From: [Muricauda] lutisoli (nom. illeg.)
Lineage (GTDB): Bacteria; Bacteroidota; Bacteroidia; Flavobacteriales; Flavobacteriaceae
Direction: 5' to 3'
Length of the DNA: 64,000 nt
Assembly (NCBI RefSeq): GCF_017313105.1
Contig: NZ_JAFLND010000003.1
Span: 668,206-732,205, forward strand
Below the pieces are notes generated by a model, which made no database searches, was not told the DNA's origin, and worked only from the letters and a program-made list of their open reading frames with translations. Position 1 is the stretch's first letter; every line of letters starts with the position of its first letter. A program made the position numbers and the translations under genes. Positions 42,400 through 50,628 of this stretch are shown here, piece after piece.

Positions 42400-43254
42400 A
42401 TGAAATTCAAATCCCACTTCAGGTTCAATAAACAGGAACGAAGTGGGATTTTCTTTTTATTGTTGATCGTGATTGTGCTTCAGGGAGGGTATTATTATGT
42501 GAAAGCAAATCCATCAACAAGAGAAGCAGGTTTTGCCCTCAATATTCCAGAACAGTATAAGGTTGATAGTTTAAAAGCAAATCAACCTGTAGCGAGCCCT
42601 AAAACCTATCCTTTTAATCCGAATTACATTACCGACTACAAAGGGTATGCTTTGGGATTATCTGCTTCCGAATTGGACAGGTTGTTTGCTTTTAGGGAGC
42701 AGGGCAGTTTTGTGAATTCTGCGAAGGAATTTCAGAACGTTACCCAAATTTCAGATTCGTTGCTGAATCAAATCTCGCCGTATTTTAAATTTCCAGATTG
42801 GGTAGAGAAAAATCAAACGGTAAAAAAGACGCTATCAAAGCCTAAAAAAATAATGGCAATACAAGACCTTAACTCGGCCACAGCCGAAGATTTGAGATCG
42901 GTTTATGGCATTGGTGAAACCTTGTCTAAAAGAATCGTGAAGTTTAGGGATAGATTAGGGGGCTTTTTGGTCAGCGGACAATTGTATGATGTGTATGGTC
43001 TAAAACCCGAAGTTGTGGAAAGGACTTTGCTCAAGTTTCAGGTAATCGAGCTTCCGTTGGTAACTAAAATCAATATTAACAAGGCGACAGTGAGGGAGTT
43101 GTCCCAATTAATCTACATAGATAAGTCCTTGGCATCCAATATTATTGATTATAGAGATAAAAATGGTTTATTTGTATCGCTGCAGGAATTGAGTGAAGTG
43201 GACCAATTTCCTACGGAAAAACTAGACAGAATAGCTTTATATTTGTCTTTATAA
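42400..43254 (+). CDS. Helix-hairpin-helix (ComEA-like) protein with membrane anchor
   Basis: 284 residues. An N-terminal anchor helix (SGIFFLLLIVIVLQGGYYYV) is followed by three ComEA-type HhH units: YITDYKGYALGLSASELDRLF, LNSATAEDLRSVYGIGETLSKRIV and ININKATVRELSQLIYIDKSLASNIIDYR. HhH units bind DNA backbones without sequence preference, so the protein could take part in DNA uptake or act as a periplasmic DNA binder. It starts 14 bases after the symporter stop. Confidence 0.85.
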   Translation: MKFKSHFRFNKQERSGIFFLLLIVIVLQGGYYYVKANPSTREAGFALNIPEQYKVDSLKANQPVASPKTYPFNPNYITDYKGYALGLSASELDRLFAFREQGSFVNSAKEFQNVTQISDSLLNQISPYFKFPDWVEKNQTVKKTLSKPKKIMAIQDLNSATAEDLRSVYGIGETLSKRIVKFRDRLGGFLVSGQLYDVYGLKPEVVERTLLKFQVIELPLVTKININKATVRELSQLIYIDKSLASNIIDYRDKNGLFVSLQELSEVDQFPTEKLDRIALYLSL

Positions 43255-43264
43255 AATAGTTGCT

Positions 43265-44434
43265 ATGAACGATATGTACTTCACGGAAGAGCATAACTTA
43301 TTCCGCGAAAGTTTAAAGGATTTTTTACAGAAAGAAGTTGTTCCCCATATTGAGGAATGGGAAGGATCCGGCAAGATTGATGAAGCTATATGGACCAAGT
43401 TCGGTAAAATGGGATACTTTGGCCTGATGACCCCCGAGGCTTATTCCGGTTTGGACCTAGACCTTTTTTATACCGTTATTTTTTTAGAGGAATTACAGAA
43501 AATAAATTCGGGAGGTTTTGCCGCGGCCATGTGGGCACATCAATACTTGGCAATGACCTACCTGAACAAATTGGCCAATGATGACCAGAAAAGAGCTTAC
43601 CTGGAACCCAGTGTGCTTGGAAATAAAATCGGATGTTTGGGAGTTTCTGAACCCTTTGGAGGTAGTGATGTTGCCGCTATGCGTACCACGGCCGAAAAAA
43701 AGGGAGATGTTTACATTGTAAATGGCTCCAAAACATTCATCACCAACGGGGTTTACGGCGACTACATTATATTGGCTGCCAAAACAGATAAAGATGCTGG
43801 CCACAAGGGTATAAGTATGTTTGTTATGGATAGGAATGCCAAGGGTGTTTCTGCCAGTAAACTCAATAAATTGGGTTGGCGTGCCTCGGATACTGCGGAA
43901 TTGGCCTTTGATAATGTAGAAGTTCCGGCGGCTAATTTATTGGGAGAGGAAAACGCTGGATTTGCTTACATTATGGAAGCGTTTGCTCTGGAGCGCTTGG
44001 TAATGGGCGTGAATGCCCATGCTCGGGCAGAGTATGCCTTGGATTATGCATTGCAATATATGTCCGAACGGGAGGCATTTGGCAAGAGCATCGATCAATT
44101 TCAAGCATTGCGCCACCGTTTGGTCGATTTGTATTCGGATATGTTGTTGTGCAAACAGTTTAATTATTCGACCGTAGCACAAATGGAAAAAGGAGCATAT
44201 GTTGTAAAGGAGGCAACCATATCTAAATTGAAATCCACAAAAATGGCCGATGAGGTCATTTATAATTGCCTACAATTTTTGGGAGGCTACGGTTATATTG
44301 AAGACTACCCAATGGCACGTTTGATGCGCGACAGCAGACTGGGGCCTATTGGAGGAGGTACATCTGAAATTTTGAAGGAAATTTTGGCGAAGATCATCGT
44401 GGATAAAAAAGAATATAAAAAGCCCACTACATAG
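43265..44434 (+). CDS. Acyl-CoA dehydrogenase
   Basis: 389-residue FAD enzyme of the acyl-CoA dehydrogenase family. Conserved parts: N-terminal helix bundle (FTEEHNLFRESLKDFLQKEVVPH), the FAD/substrate strand CLGVSEPFGGSDVAAMRTTA, NGSKTFITNGVYGDY, and the C-terminal LGGYGYIEDYPMARLMRDSRLGPIGGGTSEI. It oxidises an acyl-CoA at the alpha-beta position, feeding electrons to ETF. Chain length is not determinable here. It starts 10 bases after the HhH gene. Confidence 0.92.
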   Translation: MNDMYFTEEHNLFRESLKDFLQKEVVPHIEEWEGSGKIDEAIWTKFGKMGYFGLMTPEAYSGLDLDLFYTVIFLEELQKINSGGFAAAMWAHQYLAMTYLNKLANDDQKRAYLEPSVLGNKIGCLGVSEPFGGSDVAAMRTTAEKKGDVYIVNGSKTFITNGVYGDYIILAAKTDKDAGHKGISMFVMDRNAKGVSASKLNKLGWRASDTAELAFDNVEVPAANLLGEENAGFAYIMEAFALERLVMGVNAHARAEYALDYALQYMSEREAFGKSIDQFQALRHRLVDLYSDMLLCKQFNYSTVAQMEKGAYVVKEATISKLKSTKMADEVIYNCLQFLGGYGYIEDYPMARLMRDSRLGPIGGGTSEILKEILAKIIVDKKEYKKPTT

Positions 44435-44483
44435 GTGTTCTTTAAAAAAGTAAAATATTTCTTTACCCATTAAATATCATTTG

Positions 44484-44491
44484 TATATTTG
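44484..44491 (+). promoter_or_regulatory. -7 promoter element for rpsU
   Basis: TATATTTG, an exact TAnnTTTG match, 35 bases before the rpsU ATG, giving a leader of about 28 bases. Confidence 0.6.
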
Positions 44492-44510
44492 CAGACCAAA
44501 ATTTTAAAGA

Positions 44511-44518
44511 AAGGAGGT
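44511..44518 (+). promoter_or_regulatory. Strong Shine-Dalgarno sequence of rpsU
   Basis: AAGGAGGT ends 8 bases before the ATG (44527). Almost no other gene in this window has a recognisable Shine-Dalgarno; in Bacteroidota the anti-SD of 16S rRNA is covered by proteins including bS21, the product of this gene, so the site probably allows autogenous control. Confidence 0.85.
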
Positions 44519-44526
44519 TGTAGCCC

Positions 44527-44721
44527 ATGTTAATTATACCAGTAAAAGAAGGAGAAAACATCGATAGAGCTTTGAAGCGTTTCAAACGTAAGTTCGACAG
44601 AACAGGTACCATGCGTCAGTTGAGAACAAGACAGCAGTTCACCAAGCCTTCTGTAGAGCGTAGAGCGCAAATTCAAAAAGCACAATACATTCAAGGCCTA
44701 AGGGACCAAGAAGAAGTATAG
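44527..44721 (+). CDS. rpsU: 30S ribosomal protein S21
   Basis: 64 residues, the usual bS21 size. Conserved start (LIIPVKEGENIDRALKRFKRKFDRTGTMRQLRTRQQF) and basic C-terminus. It sits near the platform of the 30S subunit by the 3' end of 16S rRNA. The gene has a strong Shine-Dalgarno (44511-44518), unusual here, its own promoter and a terminator, so it is a single-gene unit. Confidence 0.96.
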   Translation: MLIIPVKEGENIDRALKRFKRKFDRTGTMRQLRTRQQFTKPSVERRAQIQKAQYIQGLRDQEEV

Positions 44722-44747
44722 GGCTATCGCTTTCACAAAATATATCA

Positions 44748-44778
44748 ATCCCGCTCCAATATTGGAGCGGGATTTTTC
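44748..44778 (+). terminator. Terminator after rpsU
   Basis: A 26-base perfect palindrome, ATCCCGCTCCAAT / ATTGGAGCGGGAT (44748-44773), followed by TTTT. It closes the rpsU transcript. Confidence 0.88.
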
Positions 44779-44818
44779 GTTTTAGCTACGAACAGATTCT
44801 AATTGCTACCTTTGATAT

Positions 44819-45709
44819 ATGTCCGTAACTGCTTTTATATCTTATCTAGGTTTGGAGAAAAACTACTCCGAACATACGATAAAGGCATATCAAAAGGATA
44901 TTGAAACTTTTGCAGAATTCTGTACGGAGCATCATGGGGAGCAGAACATAGTACATGTTTCCTACCCCTTGATCAGAAACTGGGTAGTTGCTCTCTCCGA
45001 TCAGGGTGTTTCCAATAGGACCATCAATAGAAAAATTTCTTCGCTGCAAGCCTATTATAGGTTTTTGTTGAAGGTTGGGGATATTCCCATTTCACCTTTG
45101 GTGAAGCATAGGGCACTTAAAACAAATAAAAAGGTAGAGGTCCCATTTTCAGAAACCGAAATGCAATCTATTTTGTCCGAAATTCCCTTTGATGAGGATT
45201 TTGAAGGAGTACGGGACAAGCTGATCATAGAACTATTGTACACCACGGGCATGCGAAGAGCCGAACTGGTCAACCTAAAGGTAAAAGATCTTAACCTTTC
45301 CGGACAGGTTTTAAAAGTGCTCGGTAAAAGGAACAAAGAACGTTTGATTCCCTTACTGCCATCCACGGTGGAACAGATTCAAAATTATCTGGTCAAGCGC
45401 TCGGAACTGGAAAGTATGGTGGATTTATCATATCTATTACTAACAAAAGAAGGTCTTAAAATATATGAAACACTTGTTTATCGAACTATAAATAAGTATT
45501 TTAGTTTGGTGTCCCCCAAGGTAAAAAAGAGCCCACATATACTTAGGCATACCTTTGCAACGCACTTGCTCAACAGGGGGGCAGATTTAAATTCCGTAAA
45601 GGAACTATTGGGTCATTCCAGTTTGGCATCCACGCAAGTGTACACACACAACAGTATCGCCGAACTAAAAAAAGTACATCAAAAGGCCCACCCAAGAAAC
45701 AAGAAATAA
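44819..45709 (+). CDS. Tyrosine recombinase XerC/XerD
   Basis: 296 residues. SAM-like N-terminal domain (YLGLEKNYSEHTIKAYQKDIETF) and catalytic domain with the R-K-H-R-H/W-Y set: TGMRRAELVNL (Arg), KVLGKRNKERLIPL (Lys), SPHILRHTFATHLL (His-Arg), LLGHSSLASTQVYTH (His and Tyr nucleophile). It resolves chromosome dimers at dif with its partner. XerC or XerD cannot be told apart safely from sequence. The gene opens a short transcript with hpf. Confidence 0.92.
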   Translation: MSVTAFISYLGLEKNYSEHTIKAYQKDIETFAEFCTEHHGEQNIVHVSYPLIRNWVVALSDQGVSNRTINRKISSLQAYYRFLLKVGDIPISPLVKHRALKTNKKVEVPFSETEMQSILSEIPFDEDFEGVRDKLIIELLYTTGMRRAELVNLKVKDLNLSGQVLKVLGKRNKERLIPLLPSTVEQIQNYLVKRSELESMVDLSYLLLTKEGLKIYETLVYRTINKYFSLVSPKVKKSPHILRHTFATHLLNRGADLNSVKELLGHSSLASTQVYTHNSIAELKKVHQKAHPRNKK

Positions 45710-45730
45710 ATTCTTGTATTGTTTAACTTC

Positions 45731-45745
45731 ACTGTCTCGGACAGT
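45731..45745 (+). repeat. Small hairpin in the hpf 5' region
   Basis: ACTGTC-TCG-GACAGT, 6-bp perfect arms with a 3-base loop, ending 17 bases before the hpf ATG. Could affect hpf translation. Confidence 0.4.
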
Positions 45746-45762
45746 ACTAAAAACTTCGTCTT

Positions 45763-46065
45763 ATGAAAGTAAACGCACAATCGGTAAATTTTGCAGCTGA
45801 TGGTAAACTCCTCGACTTTGTCCAAAAACGGATGGACAAGATGGAATTGTTCTATGACAAGATCATTGAATCGGATGTGTATTTAAAAGTTGAAAACACA
45901 AGTGCTAAAGAAAATAAGATCGTGGAAATCATGGTGTTTGTCCCAAGAGATAAAATCATGGTAAAAAAACAATGTAAGTCATTTGAAGAGGCTGTGGATT
46001 CGGCCTGTAGTTCTTTGGAAAGACAGTTGGTGAAAAAGAAGGAAAAACTAAGGGCAAAAGCTTGA
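45763..46065 (+). CDS. hpf: Ribosome hibernation promoting factor, short form
   Basis: 100 residues, the short HPF form (no long C-terminal dimerisation domain). The fold begins KVNAQSVNFAADGKLLDFVQKRMDKMELFY and ends in a basic tail (RQLVKKKEKLRAKA). It binds the 30S decoding site to store idle ribosomes. 53 bases after the recombinase gene, with a small hairpin between. Downstream lies the tRNA promoter. Confidence 0.93.
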   Translation: MKVNAQSVNFAADGKLLDFVQKRMDKMELFYDKIIESDVYLKVENTSAKENKIVEIMVFVPRDKIMVKKQCKSFEEAVDSACSSLERQLVKKKEKLRAKA

Positions 46066-46087
46066 TGAAAATTTTTCAAAATTTATT

Positions 46088-46116
46088 TTGAATTAAAATA
46101 TAAATATATACATTTG
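46088..46116 (+). promoter_or_regulatory. Promoter of the tRNA-tuf-rpo region
   Basis: TTG (46088-46090), an 18-base spacer and TACATTTG (46109-46116): the best consensus Bacteroidota promoter in the window. It lies 50 bases upstream of the first tRNA. Confidence 0.75.
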
Positions 46117-46117
46117 C

Positions 46118-46145
46118 AGTCCGTTAGAAATAGCGGGCTTTTTTA
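46118..46145 (+). terminator. Terminator-like hairpin directly after the tRNA promoter
   Basis: A 9-bp stem AGTCCGTTA / TAGCGGGCT closed by a GAAA tetraloop (46127-46130), then TTTTT. It lies on the predicted start site of the tRNA transcript, so it may end hpf transcripts or act early in the tRNA transcript. Confidence 0.6.
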
Positions 46146-46166
46146 GTGAGTAAAAAGCGGTGAAAT

Positions 46167-46240
46167 GCCGATATAGCTCAGCTGGCTAGAGCAGCTGATT
46201 TGTAATCAGCAGGTCGTGGGTTCGAGTCCCTCTATCGGCT
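46167..46240 (+). tRNA. tRNA-Thr (anticodon TGT)
   Basis: 74 bases, cloverleaf with acceptor GCCGATA / TATCGGC, anticodon stem CTGAT / ATCAG and loop TTTGTAA. CCA is not encoded. First of a run of four tRNAs before tuf. Confidence 0.95.
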
Positions 46241-46263
46241 CGTAAGTTACTGAAAATTAAGGC

Positions 46264-46346
46264 GGGGGGATACTCAAGCGGCCAACGAGGACAGACTGTA
46301 AATCTGTTGGTTTTTACCTTCGCAGGTTCGAATCCTGCTCCCCCCA
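46264..46346 (+). tRNA. tRNA-Tyr (anticodon GTA)
   Basis: 83 bases with the long variable arm of a class II tRNA, acceptor GGGGGGA / TCCCCCC, anticodon loop CTGTAAA. Confidence 0.95.
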
Positions 46347-46425
46347 CAAAAGGTTGTTCGTCGGAACAACTGGGAAGAAGGTTTTTTGAAATAATGGAAT
46401 CTTTGGATGGAAGTCCAGAAAAAAT

Positions 46426-46498
46426 GCGGGAGTAGCTCAGTTGGTAGAGCGTCAGCCTTCCAAGCTGAATGTCGCCGGTTCGAACCCGGTCTCCCGCT
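46426..46498 (+). tRNA. tRNA-Gly (anticodon TCC)
   Basis: 73 bases, acceptor GCGGGAG / CTCCCGC, anticodon loop CTTCCAA. Confidence 0.95.
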
Positions 46499-46587
46499 CT
46501 AAACTTGAAACTTTGATTTCAAGAAGAAGGTTGAAGTTTTGACGAGCTGAGCTTGTAACTTTAAACTCTAAACCTGATAACCCATAG

Positions 46588-46659
46588 GCCGGTGTAGCTC
46601 AGGGGTAGAGCGTTTCCTTGGTAAGGAAGAGGTCACGGGTTCAAATCCCGTCATTGGCT
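46588..46659 (+). tRNA. tRNA-Thr (anticodon GGT)
   Basis: 72 bases, acceptor GCCGGTG / CATTGGC with two G-U pairs, anticodon loop TTGGTAA. Second threonine tRNA of the cluster; it lies 47 bases before tuf. Confidence 0.94.
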
Positions 46660-46706
46660 CAAAACGATTTGTACACTAATATAAACTAAGATTAAAATTA
46701 TTTAAA

Positions 46707-47894
46707 ATGGCAAAGGAAACTTTTGATCGTTCCAAACCGCACTTAAATATTGGTACCATTGGACACGTGGATCACGGTAAAACTACATTGACCGCTGCTA
46801 TCACCACTGTATTGGCCAACGCAGGTTTGTCTGAAACAAGAAGCTTTGATTCTATTGACAACGCTCCTGAAGAAAAAGAAAGAGGTATTACAATCAACAC
46901 TTCACATGTTGAGTACCAAACAGAAAACCGTCACTACGCTCACGTTGACTGTCCTGGTCACGCGGATTACGTAAAGAACATGGTTACTGGTGCTGCTCAA
47001 ATGGACGGTGCTATTTTGGTTGTTGCTGCGACAGATGGTCCTATGCCACAAACTCGTGAGCACATCCTTTTGGGACGTCAGGTAGGTATTCCACGTATCG
47101 TTGTTTTCTTGAACAAAGTTGATATGGTGGATGATGAAGAGCTTTTGGAGCTTGTTGAGATGGAAGTAAGAGAATTGCTTTCTTTCTACGAGTATGATGG
47201 TGACAATGGTCCTGTTATTGCTGGTTCTGCACTTGGTGCTTTGAACGGTGAGCAAAAATGGGTTGACACTGTTATGGAGTTGATGAAAGCTGTTGATGAG
47301 TGGATCGAAGAGCCAGAGCGTGAAGTTGACAAAGACTTCCTTATGCCAATCGAAGATGTATTCACTATTACAGGTCGTGGTACCGTTGCTACTGGTCGTA
47401 TCGAAACTGGTGTTGCCAATACAGGTGACCCTGTGGATATCATCGGTATGGGTGCTGAAAAATTGACTTCTACCATCACAGGGGTTGAGATGTTCCGTAA
47501 GATTTTGGATAGAGGTGAAGCTGGTGATAACGTTGGTCTTCTTTTGAGAGGTATCGAGAAATCCGATATCAAAAGAGGTATGGTTATCTGTAAGCCAGGT
47601 TCTGTAACTCCTCACGCTAAATTTAAGGCAGAGGTTTATATCCTTAAGAAAGAAGAAGGTGGACGTCACACTCCATTCCACAACAACTACCGTCCTCAGT
47701 TCTACTTGAGAACTACTGACGTAACAGGTAACATTAACTTGCCTGACGGTGTTGAGATGGTAATGCCAGGTGATAACTTGACGATTACTGTGGATTTGAT
47801 CCAGCCTGTAGCTTGTAACGTTGGTCTACGTTTCGCTATCCGTGAGGGTGGTAGAACAGTAGGCGCCGGTCAGGTTACTGAGATTCTAGATTAA
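46707..47894 (+). CDS. tuf: Elongation factor Tu
   Basis: 395-residue GTPase that brings aminoacyl-tRNA to the ribosome. G1 motif [10 protein letters not shown], the EERERGITI-type effector region [21 protein letters not shown] (G3) and NKVDMVDD (G4) are present, with the C-terminal barrels ending [14 protein letters not shown]. Codon use looks biased toward a small set (GGT, CGT, GTT), as expected of a very highly expressed gene. Located among tRNAs ahead of secE-nusG. Confidence 0.99.
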   Translation: MAKETFDRSKPHLNIGTIGHVDHGKTTLTAAITTVLANAGLSETRSFDSIDNAPEEKERGITINTSHVEYQTENRHYAHVDCPGHADYVKNMVTGAAQMDGAILVVAATDGPMPQTREHILLGRQVGIPRIVVFLNKVDMVDDEELLELVEMEVRELLSFYEYDGDNGPVIAGSALGALNGEQKWVDTVMELMKAVDEWIEEPEREVDKDFLMPIEDVFTITGRGTVATGRIETGVANTGDPVDIIGMGAEKLTSTITGVEMFRKILDRGEAGDNVGLLLRGIEKSDIKRGMVICKPGSVTPHAKFKAEVYILKKEEGGRHTPFHNNYRPQFYLRTTDVTGNINLPDGVEMVMPGDNLTITVDLIQPVACNVGLRFAIREGGRTVGAGQVTEILD

Positions 47895-47916
47895 GATTCG
47901 AATCATTATAAAATTG

Positions 47917-47957
47917 CACTCAAGGGTGTTCCGATTTTCTCGGGATACCTTTCAGTG
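47917..47957 (+). repeat. Long hairpin between tuf and tRNA-Trp
   Basis: An 18-bp imperfect stem (47917-47934 with 47940-47957; one C-C mismatch, several G-U pairs) with loop TTTTC. No T-tract follows, so it is more likely an RNA-processing signal or tuf 3' end stabiliser than a terminator. Confidence 0.6.
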
Positions 47958-47966
47958 TAATTATAA

Positions 47967-48039
47967 ACGGGTGTAGCTCAGTTGGTAGAGCACTGGTCTC
48001 CAAAACCAGGTGTCGGGAGTTCGAGTCTCTCCTCCCGTG
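47967..48039 (+). tRNA. tRNA-Trp (anticodon CCA)
   Basis: 73 bases, anticodon stem CTGGT / ACCAG and loop CTCCAAA. The acceptor stem ACGGGTG / CTCCCGT has one T-T mismatch at the sixth pair. It lies 21 bases before secE. It is the tRNA whose charging state the trp leader senses. Confidence 0.93.
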
Positions 48040-48060
48040 CAAGTAAAATACATTAAAATT

Positions 48061-48249
48061 ATGGTCACTTATATAAAGGAATCATTCGAAGAGCTTAAAA
48101 ATAATGTTACCTGGTTGGAAAGAGGTAAAGCTTCCAATCTTATGGTAATTGTAGCTGTATTTTCCATCTTGTTTGCTTTGGCAACGTGGGGCGTGGATTC
48201 CTTGTTCAGTAATTTGATCACGTTGTATTTTGAAAAATTAATAGGATAA
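48061..48249 (+). CDS. secE: Preprotein translocase subunit SecE
   Basis: 62 residues, the minimal single-helix SecE: amphipathic start TYIKESFEELKNNVTWLERGK and membrane helix LMVIVAVFSILFALATWGVD. It holds SecY and SecA together in the Sec translocon. The ATG at 48061 is used; an upstream frame runs back into tRNA-Trp and is not real. 12 bases before nusG, the usual arrangement. Confidence 0.95.
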   Translation: MVTYIKESFEELKNNVTWLERGKASNLMVIVAVFSILFALATWGVDSLFSNLITLYFEKLIG

Positions 48250-48261
48250 AGATCGGTCGAT

Positions 48262-48813
48262 ATGTCTGAGGTTCTGGAGAAAAAATGGTATGTAGTTAGA
48301 GCGGTCAGTGGTCAAGAGAACAAGATCAAAGGCTATATTGAAAGTGAGGTGGAACGCGCAGGATTTGGCGACTATCTTGAAGAAGTTCTAGTGCCTACCG
48401 AAAAAGTTGTTCAGATCAGGAACGGAAAGAAAATCAATAAAGAACGTGTTTACTTTCCTGGATATATCATGATAAAAGCCAATCTTGGTGGAGAAATGGT
48501 GCACATCATTCGTTCCATAACCAATGTGATTGGTTTCCTGGGCGAGGTTAAAGGAGGTGATCCAATTCCGTTAAGAAAATCTGAAGTGAACCGTATGCTG
48601 GGGAAAGTGGACGAATTGGCTGTCAATACAGACAATGTTGCCATTCCATTTGTGTTGGGTGAAACTGTCAAGGTTATTGATGGACCTTTCAATGGTTTTA
48701 ATGGAACTGTTGAGAAAATCAATGAAGAGAAGCGTAAGCTGGAGGTAATGGTGAAGATTTTCGGAAGAAAAACACCATTGGAACTAAGCTATATGCAAGT
48801 AGAAAAAGTATAA
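48262..48813 (+). CDS. nusG: Transcription termination/antitermination factor NusG
   Basis: 183 residues. NGN domain (KWYVVRAVSGQENKIKGYIESEVERAG, EVLVPTEKV, VYFPGYIMIKANLG) and a C-terminal KOW domain (LGETVKVIDGPFNGFNGTVEKIN). It binds RNA polymerase to aid elongation and couples it to ribosomes or Rho. Follows secE and precedes rplK. Confidence 0.97.
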   Translation: MSEVLEKKWYVVRAVSGQENKIKGYIESEVERAGFGDYLEEVLVPTEKVVQIRNGKKINKERVYFPGYIMIKANLGGEMVHIIRSITNVIGFLGEVKGGDPIPLRKSEVNRMLGKVDELAVNTDNVAIPFVLGETVKVIDGPFNGFNGTVEKINEEKRKLEVMVKIFGRKTPLELSYMQVEKV

Positions 48814-48880
48814 TTAGAGCTGTTACATATATAAAGCTGTGTTGCTTCCAATTGACACACTTTAAATTTAATTAGAAACA

Positions 48881-49318
48881 ATGGCAAAAGAAGTAGATAA
48901 GGTAGTTAAATTACAAGTTAGGGGAGGTGCTGCGAACCCATCGCCACCGGTTGGACCCGCCTTAGGTGCTGCTGGTGTTAACATCATGGAGTTCTGTAAG
49001 CAGTTTAATGCTCGTACACAGGACAAGCAAGGTAAAGTTTTACCGGTTGTTATCACCGTTTACAAAGACAAATCTTTCGATTTTGTTGTAAAAACACCAC
49101 CTGCGGCAGTTCAATTGATGGAAGCGGCCAAGATTAAAAAAGGATCGGGAGAACCTAACAGGGTTAAAAATGGTTCAGTAACCTGGGATCAGGTAAAAGC
49201 AATCGCCGAGGACAAAATGGCGGATCTTAATGCCTTTACTGTAGAATCTGCAATGAGTATGGTTGCAGGTACTGCTAGATCAATGGGTCTGAAAATTGCA
49301 GGACCAAGACCTTTTTAA
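48881..49318 (+). CDS. rplK: 50S ribosomal protein L11
   Basis: 145 residues. Conserved start [28 protein letters not shown] and the RNA-binding C-terminal half ([30 protein letters not shown]). It forms the GTPase centre stalk base. First gene of rplKAJL. Confidence 0.98.
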   Translation: MAKEVDKVVKLQVRGGAANPSPPVGPALGAAGVNIMEFCKQFNARTQDKQGKVLPVVITVYKDKSFDFVVKTPPAAVQLMEAAKIKKGSGEPNRVKNGSVTWDQVKAIAEDKMADLNAFTVESAMSMVAGTARSMGLKIAGPRPF

Positions 49319-49338
49319 AATCTGAAAGCAACTAAGAA

Positions 49339-50031
49339 ATGGCAAGATTGACTAAAAAGCAAAAAGAGGCTCAAGCCAAGATAGACAGGAACAAACTCTA
49401 TACTTTGGAAGAGGCGTCAGCTTTAGTAAAAGAAATAACCAATGTAAAATTTGACGCTTCCATTGATTTGGCAGTTCGTTTGGGTGTAGATCCAAGAAAA
49501 GCAAATCAAATGGTGCGTGGCGTTGTTACCCTTCCTCATGGAACCGGTAAAGACGTAAAGGTTTTGGCATTGGTGACTCCAGACAAAGAAGCAGAAGCAA
49601 AAGAAGCCGGTGCTGACTTTGTAGGATTGGACGAATATTTGGATAAAATAAAAAACGGTTGGACCGATGTTGATGTGATCATTACCATGCCAAGCGTTAT
49701 GGGTAAACTTGGGCCATTGGGTAGGATTTTAGGACCTAGAGGTTTAATGCCCAATCCAAAGACCGGTACAGTAACTATGGATGTTGCCAAGGCAGTATCC
49801 GATGTAAAAGCTGGTAAGATAGACTTTAAAGTGGACAAAACTGGAATTGTGCACGCTGCAATTGGAAAAGCTTCTTTCTCTGCAGATAAAATTGCAGGAA
49901 ATGCTAGGGAGTTAATTGACACCTTGGTGAAAATGAAGCCCTCCGCTGCAAAAGGTGTGTATATGAGAAGTATTTACTTGTCCAGTACCATGAGTCCTAG
50001 TATTCAATTAGATCCAAAAGCAGTTCAATAA
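49339..50031 (+). CDS. rplA: 50S ribosomal protein L1
   Basis: 230 residues. Conserved motifs [35 protein letters not shown], and [15 protein letters not shown]. In other bacteria L1 represses its own operon by binding the mRNA; no clear L1-box mimic is visible in the 67 bases before rplK. It begins 20 bases after rplK. Confidence 0.98.
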   Translation: MARLTKKQKEAQAKIDRNKLYTLEEASALVKEITNVKFDASIDLAVRLGVDPRKANQMVRGVVTLPHGTGKDVKVLALVTPDKEAEAKEAGADFVGLDEYLDKIKNGWTDVDVIITMPSVMGKLGPLGRILGPRGLMPNPKTGTVTMDVAKAVSDVKAGKIDFKVDKTGIVHAAIGKASFSADKIAGNARELIDTLVKMKPSAAKGVYMRSIYLSSTMSPSIQLDPKAVQ

Positions 50032-50054
50032 CTGGTAGTTCAATTTTTTTAACT

Positions 50055-50573
50055 ATGACAAGAGAAGAAAAAGCAACAGTAATAAAAGACTTGACTGCAC
50101 AGTTGGCTGATAATCCAAACATTTACTTGGCGGATATATCGGGATTGAATGCCGTGGACACCTCCAATTTAAGAAGAGCGTGTTTCAAGGCGAACATTAA
50201 GCTTGCGGTCGTTAAGAACACCTTGCTTGCAAAAGCAATGGAAGCTTCTGATAAGGAATTCGGTGAACTTCCCGAAGTGTTGAAAGGCAATACATCATTG
50301 ATGTTGTCCGAAACAGGGAATGCACCTGCGAAACTTATCAAGAACTTTAGAAAAAAATCAGAAAAGCCCGTGTTAAAAGGTGCCTTTATCGAAGAGGCCA
50401 TCTACATTGGAGACAACAACCTTGATGCACTTGTTAACATCAAGTCCAAAGAGGAAGTTATCGGGGATATCATTGGATTGTTGCAATCTCCGGCCAAAAA
50501 CGTTATTTCTGGACTTAAGTCTGGAGGCGGTAAATTGGCAGGTATCCTTAAAACCCTTTCTGAGAAAGAATAA
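50055..50573 (+). CDS. rplJ: 50S ribosomal protein L10
   Basis: 172 residues. N-terminal domain (TREEKATVIKDLTAQLADNPNIYLADISGLNAVDTSNLRRA) binds rRNA; the C-terminal helix (ISGLKSGGGKLAGILKTLSEKE) carries the L7/L12 dimers. Only 23 bases separate it from rplA, too few for a classical L10 leader structure. Confidence 0.97.
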   Translation: MTREEKATVIKDLTAQLADNPNIYLADISGLNAVDTSNLRRACFKANIKLAVVKNTLLAKAMEASDKEFGELPEVLKGNTSLMLSETGNAPAKLIKNFRKKSEKPVLKGAFIEEAIYIGDNNLDALVNIKSKEEVIGDIIGLLQSPAKNVISGLKSGGGKLAGILKTLSEKE

Positions 50574-50628
50574 TTCGCGCACAATAAACTAAGTATATTT
50601 TTAAACATTTTTATTAAACGATAGAAAA

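Noticed and set aside
47967..48039. tRNA-Trp as a pseudogene because of a T-T mismatch in the acceptor stem
   Set aside because: All other arms are intact, the anticodon loop is normal and it is the only tRNA-Trp seen here, placed at its usual site by secE.
48010..48060. Upstream extension of secE (17 more codons)
   Set aside because: It lies within tRNA-Trp and the short gap; the ATG at 48061 gives the normal SecE length.
50032..50054. L10 leader (autoregulatory RNA) before rplJ
   Set aside because: Only 23 bases lie between rplA and rplJ, too short for the known leader fold.
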